Of a stretch of DNA of 64,000 nucleotides, positions 58,072-64,000 are shown in pieces; positions within the stretch are counted from its first letter, which is position 1; each line of letters starts with the position of its first letter. This DNA is from Thalassovita gelatinovora. GTDB lineage: Bacteria > Pseudomonadota > Alphaproteobacteria > Rhodobacterales > Rhodobacteraceae. The stretch covers positions 231,754 to 295,753 of the forward strand of contig NZ_CYSA01000003.1 of assembly GCF_001458355.1 (NCBI RefSeq), written 5' to 3'. A program made the translations under genes and the position numbers. Below the pieces are notes generated by a model. That model saw nothing but the letters and a program-made list of their open reading frames with translations, did no database searches and was not told the DNA's origin.

Positions 58072-59277
58072 TCATACGGCTTCCAGCGCGATCGCGATAC
58101 CTTGACCCACGCCGATGCACATCGTCGCCAAAGCCCGTTTTCCGCCATTGAGCTTCAGTTCCAAAGCCGCAGTACCGGTCAGACGTGCCCCCGACATGCC
58201 CAACGGATGCCCCAGAGAGATTGCGCCGCCATTCGGATTGACCCGCGGATCGTCATCAGCGATGCCCAGATCGCGCAGCGTTGCCAGCCCCTGGCTGGCA
58301 AAGGCTTCGTTCAGCTCGATCACATCGAAATCGCTTTGCTGCAACTCCAGACGCGCCATCAGCTTCTTCGATGCCGGTGCCGGTCCGAACCCCATGATCC
58401 GCGGCGCAACGCCCGCAGTGGCACCGCCCGACACCTTGGCAATCGGCGTAAGCCCATATTTTTCAGCAGCTTCCTTGCTGGCAATGATCAAAGCGGCCGC
58501 ACCGTCATTGACACCGCTGGCATTGCCGGCGGTGACGGACCCACCTTCACGGAACGGTGCGCGCAATTTGGCCAGAGACTCGACTGTGGTCGACGGGCGC
58601 GGATGCTCATCCGTGTCAACGATGATCGGCTCTCCCTTGCGCTGCGGAATGAAGACCGGGGTGATTTCGCGGGCAAGTCGCCCATTGTCTTGCGCCCTGC
58701 CCGCTTTCTGCTGCGACCGAACCGCAAAAAGGTCCTGATCTTCGCGACTTATGCCGAATTCTTCAACAACGTTTTCAGCCGTTTCAGGCATCGATTCAAC
58801 ACCATATTGCGCCTTCATCAACGGATTGATGAACCGCCACCCGATGGTGGTGTCGAAGACAGCGGTCGTGCGGGAAAAGGCGGTTTCAGCCTTGGGCATC
58901 ACAAATGGCGCGCGAGACATGCTCTCGACCCCACCTGCGATGATCAATTCGGCCTCGCCCGCCTTGATGGCACGGGCTGCCGCGATCACCGCATCCATGC
59001 CCGATCCGCACAGGCGGTTCATCGTCGTTCCGGGCACTGTTTCTGGAAAACCAGCCAATAACAGGCACATACGCGCCACATTTCGGTTATCTTCCCCGGC
59101 TTGGTTGGCACAACCGAAAATAACGTCATCAATCGCCGCCAAATCCATATTTGGGTTGCGCTCGGCCAGTGCCTTGAGCGGAACCGCCCCCAGATCGTCA
59201 GGTCGAACCGACGCCAAGGCACCTCCGAAACGGCCAATAGGGGTTCGGACATAATCGCAAATATAGGCGTCTTTCAT
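58072..59277 (-). CDS. Acetyl-CoA acyltransferase, 3-oxoadipyl-CoA thiolase-like
   Basis: A 401-residue thiolase. The catalytic residues are visible as Cys90 (MNRLCGSGMDA), the GHPLGMSGAR histidine and the late CIGVGQG cysteine. The sequence VIFGCANQAGEDNRNVARM is typical of PcaF/PaaJ enzymes, which cleave 3-oxoadipyl-CoA to succinyl-CoA and acetyl-CoA in aromatic compound breakdown. The surrounding pca or paa genes are absent, so the specificity is only a strong guess. Confidence 0.85.
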   Translation of the reverse strand: MKDAYICDYVRTPIGRFGGALASVRPDDLGAVPLKALAERNPNMDLAAIDDVIFGCANQAGEDNRNVARMCLLLAGFPETVPGTTMNRLCGSGMDAVIAAARAIKAGEAELIIAGGVESMSRAPFVMPKAETAFSRTTAVFDTTIGWRFINPLMKAQYGVESMPETAENVVEEFGISREDQDLFAVRSQQKAGRAQDNGRLAREITPVFIPQRKGEPIIVDTDEHPRPSTTVESLAKLRAPFREGGSVTAGNASGVNDGAAALIIASKEAAEKYGLTPIAKVSGGATAGVAPRIMGFGPAPASKKLMARLELQQSDFDVIELNEAFASQGLATLRDLGIADDDPRVNPNGGAISLGHPLGMSGARLTGTAALELKLNGGKRALATMCIGVGQGIAIALEAV

Positions 59278-59926
59278 CAGGTTTACTCCGATACATTCAA
59301 TCCGTTATCGCACCCACCAGTTTTGCAGGTGCGCGTGTTTAGGGATGCAAGCCCTCAATATACCAATCTTGGTGCCTTGCCCGTCAGATATAATCAGCCC
59401 TCTGCGGTTTGCTTGATGCCTCTATCCCTCTGGCGCAATAGATAGAATATGCGATCAATCGCTCCCAGACTTAATGCTCAAATACCGACATTTGTTCTCA
59501 TGGCGATTTACAGCGTTCGCAATGTGAACAAATCTATGGATCTCGGGATCGCACACTGCTCGGTATGGCCGAACCAACTCCACGGACCGTTTCGACCCCG
59601 ACACCGCAACAGAAAGATCATTCAAATTTTCAGCCCATATAGTTAAAACGCCAAGACGGCGCACAATGGGCAATAGACGTGCCTGGGCACTATTTATAGC
59701 TACGAAGCATATCCTACGACCTATAATTTCCATTATTTAGAGTAGTTTATAAAGCGATCTTAAATCGTCACATTCATAGGTGTATCCGATCTACACATTT
59801 TTCAACAAAGCGAAGCAGGCTCTCGACATACCCCCAAGGATGCAGGTAAGAATAAGGTTGATTATACTGGTGGAGAGGCCGGATTCACGCCATTTTTGCG
59901 TGCAGTTCGGGAAGGACGAGGACAGT
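59278..59926. other. 649-bp AT-rich intergenic region upstream of the LuxR-type gene
   Basis: Holds the thiolase promoter side (with a small GCACC/GGTGC dyad near 59311-59333) and a long AT-rich approach to the LuxR-type gene. Open frames here (for example 59449-59646) lack ribosome sites and protein-like composition. No lux-box-like 18-20 bp palindrome was recognised. I see no gene. Confidence 0.55.
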
Positions 59927-60682
59927 ATGAGCAAAAGCAAACATCTTAAGGCGATAACGAATGCGCAAAGCATCGAAGAGCTCTGGGATATGCATATCAA
60001 GAAAATGGCAACTTACGGTTTCGACCGTTTGCTATATGGTTTTACCCGTTATCGCACGACGAATTCGTTGGGTGATCCCGAAGATTTCGTTATCCTGACC
60101 AATCACGATCCAGCCTATACCGATGTCTTCATGGGTCAGGGGCTTTATTTCCACGCCCCTATGGTGAAATGGGTCTTGGAAAATGAAGGCGCCAGCAGCT
60201 GGAACATCCTGCGCAAGATGATAGACAGCGGTACACTAACCCACAGCGAAAGAAAGGTAATCGAATTTAACACCTCGATGAACGTTCTGGCGGGGTATTC
60301 GATCAGCTTCAAATCGATTTCGCCGCGCTCCAAGGGGGCGATTGCCCTGACCGCGAAGGCCGATATCAGCCAGAATGAAATCGATGAGGTTTGGGCTGAA
60401 CATGGTGACGACATCATCGTGATGAACAATGTTGTACATCTTAAAATCATGACCCTGCCCCAATCGGTTCCTGGTCGTGGCCTGACCAAGCGGCAGAAAG
60501 AAGCGTTGGAATGGGTCGGGGATGGTAAAACCACTCAGGACATCGCCCTTTTGATGGGACTGACGCCCGCAACGGTGGAAAAACATCTCCGGCTGGCACG
60601 CGACGCGTTGAATGTGGAAACCACTGCGCAGGCGGTTTTGAAAGCCGCGCTACAGAACCAAATGTTCGTCATCGAAGCCTGA
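59927..60682 (+). CDS. LuxR-family regulator with autoinducer-binding-like domain (no luxI nearby)
   Basis: A 251-residue regulator. Residues about 15-165 resemble the acyl-homoserine-lactone-binding domain (FDRLLYGFTRYR, NHDPAYTDVF, FHAPMVKWV and SSWNILRK), and residues about 185-245 form the LuxR helix-turn-helix (LTKRQKEALEWVGDGKTTQD, ATVEKHLRLARDALNVETTA). Upstream frame from 59780 is rejected: the ATG at 59927 has GGACGAGGAC before it. No synthase of the LuxI type lies in the window, so it is a candidate LuxR solo; whether it binds a signal is unknown. Confidence 0.85.
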   Translation: MSKSKHLKAITNAQSIEELWDMHIKKMATYGFDRLLYGFTRYRTTNSLGDPEDFVILTNHDPAYTDVFMGQGLYFHAPMVKWVLENEGASSWNILRKMIDSGTLTHSERKVIEFNTSMNVLAGYSISFKSISPRSKGAIALTAKADISQNEIDEVWAEHGDDIIVMNNVVHLKIMTLPQSVPGRGLTKRQKEALEWVGDGKTTQDIALLMGLTPATVEKHLRLARDALNVETTAQAVLKAALQNQMFVIEA

Positions 60683-61100
60683 TCCGGCACCAAATCTCAG
60701 GGAAACCCTGCACGCGCGGTCGCTTTATCCTGTCTTTTCAATAAGATTCGGTCAATTTACAGCAAAAAGTAGGGAATCCCATACTTTCGTGAATGGCCTC
60801 GCCCGGGCAGTCTTACCCCGTTCCGTGAGTGGTGGCTTTAGCCTTGGAACTTTCGAGGAGAAACCTTGCGATTTCAGGCCCTTCTTTTCGACCGGTGTTT
60901 CCGGACGCTGGCTTGTCACCAATATTTACTGGCCGGCAAGTCAGCACCGGACGCCTCCTTGCTCATCCCCAATCGTAATGGGGGGCGTTCGAAATCGGGG
61001 CGGTGGCGTTGCTAACGGCACCGCTCCTTTCTTTTTTGATCGTTTCGATAAAGCACGACCCGACCGAATTCAGAAAAACAAGAATGGTACCTGATCCGCA
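60683..61100. other. Intergenic region between the LuxR-type gene and tsf
   Basis: A small CAGGG-AAA-CCCTG hairpin (60698-60710) lies just after the LuxR-type stop and could be a weak terminator. No convincing gene in the remaining 390 bases: the longest frame (60789-61094) has an unlikely composition and no clear ribosome site. Confidence 0.5.
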
Positions 61101-61106
61101 ACGAAA

Positions 61107-61130
61107 AACGCCCCGCAAAAGCAGGGCGTT
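61107..61130 (-). terminator. Intrinsic terminator of the rpsB-tsf operon
   Basis: On the minus strand AACGCCCTG-loop-CGGGGCGTT is followed by TTTCGTT; it lies 27 bases after the tsf stop codon. Confidence 0.85.
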
Positions 61131-61156
61131 CTTTTCGATTTTCAATCAGAGCGAAA

Positions 61157-62032
61157 TCAGCCCTGAGCAGCCTTCGCCACTTCAGCAGCGAAATCTTCTT
61201 CTTTCTTTTCGATGCCCTCGCCCACTTCCAGGCGCACGAAAGCAACAATTTCGACACCGGCTTCTTTGGCCGCATCAGCCACGGTCAGATCCGGATTCAC
61301 CACGAAGGCCTGACCCAGCAGAGTGCTTTCTGCGATGAATTTCTTCATCCGGCCCACGATCATCTTTTCGATCACCTGCTCGGGCTTGCCCGATTCACGT
61401 GCGATTTCGATCTGGATGCCACGCTCTTTTTCAACGATGGCCGGGTCCAGATCGGCTTCGCCCAAAGCGGCGGGGCTTGCAGCGGCAATATGCATCGCAA
61501 CCTGCTTGCCGAACGCTTCGTTATCGGTCGACAGGGCAACCAGAACGCCGATCTTGCCCATGCCATCCGCAACAGCATTGTGGACATAAGACACCACGCA
61601 GGCGCCTTCGACCGACGCCATGCGGCGCAGGCCCATGTTTTCGCCGATGGTGGCGATCTTGTCGGTGATGGTGTCGGCAACCGTTTTGCCGCCCAGATCG
61701 GCCGCGTTCAGCGCGTCGATATCGGCCGCATTCAGAGCCGCGCCAGCAATCGCGCTGACCATCGACTGGAATTCAGCATTCTTGGCAACGAAATCGGTTT
61801 CCGAGTTCACTTCGAGCGCGACACCCTTGCCATCGGCCACGGCCACGGCGACCAGCCCTTCGGCGGCGGTACGGCCCGATTTCTTGGCGGCTTTGGCCAA
61901 ACCTTTGGTGCGCAACCAGTCAATGGCGGCTTCCATGTCACCATCGGTTTCGGTCAACGCTTTTTTCGCATCCATCATGCCCGCGCCCGTCGTGTCGCGC
62001 AGCTCTTTAACCTGTGCAGCTGTGATCGCCAT
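61157..62032 (-). CDS. tsf: Translation elongation factor Ts
   Basis: Nucleotide exchange factor for EF-Tu. The 291-residue protein has the UBA-like N-terminus ([20 protein letters not shown]), core [11 protein letters not shown] and two subdomains; length matches family. It follows rpsB after 80 bases, in the universal rpsB-tsf order, and shares its promoter. Confidence 0.97.
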   Translation of the reverse strand: MAITAAQVKELRDTTGAGMMDAKKALTETDGDMEAAIDWLRTKGLAKAAKKSGRTAAEGLVAVAVADGKGVALEVNSETDFVAKNAEFQSMVSAIAGAALNAADIDALNAADLGGKTVADTITDKIATIGENMGLRRMASVEGACVVSYVHNAVADGMGKIGVLVALSTDNEAFGKQVAMHIAAASPAALGEADLDPAIVEKERGIQIEIARESGKPEQVIEKMIVGRMKKFIAESTLLGQAFVVNPDLTVADAAKEAGVEIVAFVRLEVGEGIEKKEEDFAAEVAKAAQG

Positions 62033-62112
62033 CGTTTGGCTCTCCTCGGAATAGATATTGAAAGTCCGAGTGCGGCATAGCCCGCACCCGGTATCAGTTT
62101 TGTGACGAAGCC

Positions 62113-62880
62113 TTACGCTTCGGCAGATTCGGCAGCGGCTTCTTCAACCGGGGCTTCTTCCAGCGCGCCAAGATCGACACCCGCGCCTTCCATCTGGGCG
62201 GTCATGCCGTCCAGCGCGGCACGGCTGGCCAGATCGCAATAGAGCGTGATCGCACGCGACGCGTCGTCGTTGCCGGGGATGATGTAATCAATGCCATCGG
62301 GCGAACAGTTGGTGTCGACCACGGCCACAACCGGGATGCCCAGCTTGTTGGCTTCGGCAATCGCCAAAGCTTCTTTCTTGACGTCGATGACGAACAACAG
62401 GTCCGGAACGCCGCCCATGTCGCGGATACCGCCCAGCGAAGCCTGCAGCTTCTGCTGATCGCGGTCCATGTTCAAACGCTCTTTCTTGGTCATACCTTCG
62501 GCGCCTGTTTCCAGCTGCTCGTCGATCGACTTCAGGCGGTTGATCGACTGCGAAACAGTCTGCCAGTTGGTCAGAGTGCCGCCCAGCCAGCGGTGGTTCA
62601 TGTAATATTGAGCGCATTTTTCAGCAGCTTCGGCAACCGGGACCGACGCCTGACGCTTTGTGCCGACGAACAGAACCCGTCCGCCCTTGGCAACGGTGTC
62701 GCGGATCACTTTCAAAGCCTGGTCCAGCATCGGAACCGTCTGAGTGAGGTCCATGATGTGGATGCCGTTACGCGAGCCGTAAATAAACTCGCCCATACGG
62801 GGGTTCCAGCGTTGGGTCTGGTGACCGAAGTGTACGCCAGCTTCCAGCAGCTGACGCATAGTGAATTCAGGAAGAGCCAT
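62113..62880 (-). CDS. rpsB: 30S ribosomal protein S2
   Basis: A 255-residue S2 protein: [47 protein letters not shown] and the late [21 protein letters not shown] are family signatures. The C-terminus carries an acidic Ala/Glu-rich tail. The ATG at 62880 is chosen because the AAAGGA site is 8 bases before it but only 2 before the upstream ATG at 62886. Confidence 0.97.
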   Translation of the reverse strand: MALPEFTMRQLLEAGVHFGHQTQRWNPRMGEFIYGSRNGIHIMDLTQTVPMLDQALKVIRDTVAKGGRVLFVGTKRQASVPVAEAAEKCAQYYMNHRWLGGTLTNWQTVSQSINRLKSIDEQLETGAEGMTKKERLNMDRDQQKLQASLGGIRDMGGVPDLLFVIDVKKEALAIAEANKLGIPVVAVVDTNCSPDGIDYIIPGNDDASRAITLYCDLASRAALDGMTAQMEGAGVDLGALEEAPVEEAAAESAEA

Positions 62881-62995
62881 GTCCATATTCCTTTCCGGTT
62901 TGGCCTAAGCGGGGTATTCAGGGCATTCGCCCAACCGGCGGACCTGTGCAGGATTTCTCCCTGCCAGGCCCAACCCCACCTGTGAAGTGAGCGCG

Positions 62996-63024
62996 CATCT
63001 AAGCCATATTTCGGGGCTTGGCAA
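62996..63024 (-). promoter_or_regulatory. Likely rpsB-tsf promoter
   Basis: On the minus strand TTGCCA and TAGATG are separated by 17 bases. The resulting leader of about 110 bases contains a GC-rich stem (CCTGGCAGG with CCTGC region, about 62940-62970), which may take part in S2 autoregulation as known in other bacteria (inference). Confidence 0.55.
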
Positions 63025-63165
63025 CCCTCAATCGGAACCGGTGCCGCTTGCGGCCATCGCTTGTCGGACACCTTGATCGCTGGATATGGATCTTTATGCC
63101 AAGATGAAATGGCGCGTACAGCACGGCCCTTGCAGTGGCCGGGTATTGGCGGCAAAAACGATGCG

Positions 63166-64000
63166 ATGAAAAAGACCCCGTATATCCTTTGTATCGGTTC
63201 CGTGATGTGGGACGTGATCGGACGCGCCACCATCGTGATGCGACAAGGCTCCGACGTGCCGGGCCGGATTGAACGGCTTCCGGGTGGGGTGGCAATGAAC
63301 ATCGCCATGGCGCTTGGCCGGATGGGGTTGAAACCGTCGGTTCTAACCGCCATCGGCCGCGATATGGAAGGCGACGACCTGCTGGCGACCTGCCAGCGGC
63401 TTGGCATCGACACCACCCATGTCTATCGGTCCCACGATCTGCCGACCGATCAGTATATGGCAGTCGAAGGTGCCAACGGGTTGATCGCGGCGATTGCCGA
63501 TGCGCTGTCGTTGGAAACCGCAGGCGACAAGATCCTGCAGCCTCTGCTCAATGGGCCACTTGGGTCCGGTACTGCGCCTTATGAAGGGCTGATCGCGCTT
63601 GATGGCAACCTGACCCATTCCTTGCTGGAAAACATCGCCACCCATACCGCCTTTGCCCTAGCCGATCTGCGTGTCGCCCCGGCCTCGCCCGGCAAGGCAG
63701 AGCGCCTGCAGCCCTTCCTGCGCCATTCGCGCGCCGTGCTGTATGTCAATCTCGAAGAAGCCGGGCTACTGTGCCAGCAAAGCTTCGACTGTTCGGCGAA
63801 AGCAGCTGCGGCGCTGGTACGGCATGGTGCGGCGCGTGCCTTGGTCACCAATGGCGCCAATCCGGCCAGTGACGGCTGTTCCCAAGGCGTGATCAGTGCA
63901 CCTCCACCCGAGGTACTGGTCACACGCATCACGGGCGCCGGGGATACCTTCATGGCCGCTCATATGGCCGCAGAACGCGTTGGCTTGCCGCGTGAACAGG
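63166..64000 (+). CDS. PfkB-family carbohydrate kinase (3' end outside window)
   Basis: A ribokinase-type kinase, 278 codons visible. The N-terminus (KKTPYILCIGSVMWDVIGRA) and glycine-rich GGVAMNIAMALGRMG loop bind substrate; the ATP site/anion hole GAGDTFMAAH is present near the edge. The ATG at 63166 is preferred; an in-frame ATG at 63109 gives a 19-residue extension without family similarity. Sequence suggests a pseudouridine-kinase-like member, in which case psuG would be expected just to the right. Substrate is unproven. Confidence 0.85.
   Translation, partial: MKKTPYILCIGSVMWDVIGRATIVMRQGSDVPGRIERLPGGVAMNIAMALGRMGLKPSVLTAIGRDMEGDDLLATCQRLGIDTTHVYRSHDLPTDQYMAVEGANGLIAAIADALSLETAGDKILQPLLNGPLGSGTAPYEGLIALDGNLTHSLLENIATHTAFALADLRVAPASPGKAERLQPFLRHSRAVLYVNLEEAGLLCQQSFDCSAKAAAALVRHGAARALVTNGANPASDGCSQGVISAPPPEVLVTRITGAGDTFMAAHMAAERVGLPREQ

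Noticed and set aside
60789..61094. 101-codon open frame before tsf
   Set aside because: No clear ribosome site and implausible composition; region reads as intergenic.

Overview
The window looks like a chromosomal segment of a marine alphaproteobacterium of the Roseobacter group (Rhodobacteraceae). Support comes from an iscR-suf operon with an Irr-type (ICE) dyad in its promoter, a HemB of the metal-site type without cysteines, class II DAHP synthase, IalB and DUF882/YcbK envelope proteins, an N-terminally extended PstA, a GlxA-type AraC regulator and many ATGA start/stop overlaps. No phage, insertion sequence, integrase, CRISPR array or rRNA is visible. One tRNA, Arg(CCG), is present. Both ends cut through genes: lptF on the left and a PfkB-family sugar kinase on the right.

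Layout. 1-11 kb: housekeeping genes (lptF, pepA, holC, a SYLF lipoprotein, hemB, a membrane protein, mfd), a tandem HD-domain protein, a small partner and an alpha/beta hydrolase. 11-21 kb: a long iscR-suf operon (iscR, a NifS-like desulfurase, sufB, four inserted genes, sufC, sufD, two Yip1-like membrane genes, sufS). 21-26 kb: a COMT-type methyltransferase, tRNA-Arg, a class I glutamine amidotransferase and a two-gene respiratory module (octaheme cytochrome c plus membrane cytochrome b) behind a perfect FNR box. 26-31 kb: cell-envelope genes (YcbK-like hydrolase, L,D-transpeptidase, lpxD-ACP-ketosynthase trio, IalB). 31-33.5 kb: a hairpin-rich intergenic region with a possible small RNA, then a HerA-like ATPase. 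33.6-38.8 kb: a complete liv-type ABC importer. 39-42.7 kb: GlxA-type regulator, class II DAHP synthase and a PAS protein. 43-52.5 kb: yicC, gmk, a gamma-carbonic anhydrase-like gene and the full phosphate regulon phoR-pstSCAB-phoU-phoB with a three-unit PHO box. 52.5-64 kb: LysR/glutaryl-CoA dehydrogenase pair, a NarL-type two-component system, a 3-oxoadipyl-CoA-type thiolase, a LuxR-type regulator without a visible luxI, tsf, rpsB and the partial kinase.

The points I consider most worth a second look are: the FNR box plus 18-bp palindrome controlling the octaheme cytochrome/cytochrome b pair; the iscR promoter, whose -10 lies inside an ICE-like dyad, combined with an IscR that lacks the usual cysteine ligands; an exact 190-residue internal duplication of an HD phosphohydrolase; a 13-bp-arm palindrome covering the -10 of the SYLF gene; paired dyads before the 20995 methyltransferase; and a minus-strand small-RNA candidate at 31.8 kb carrying an anti-Shine-Dalgarno stretch. 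All functional names rest on reading motifs by eye; no database search was possible.
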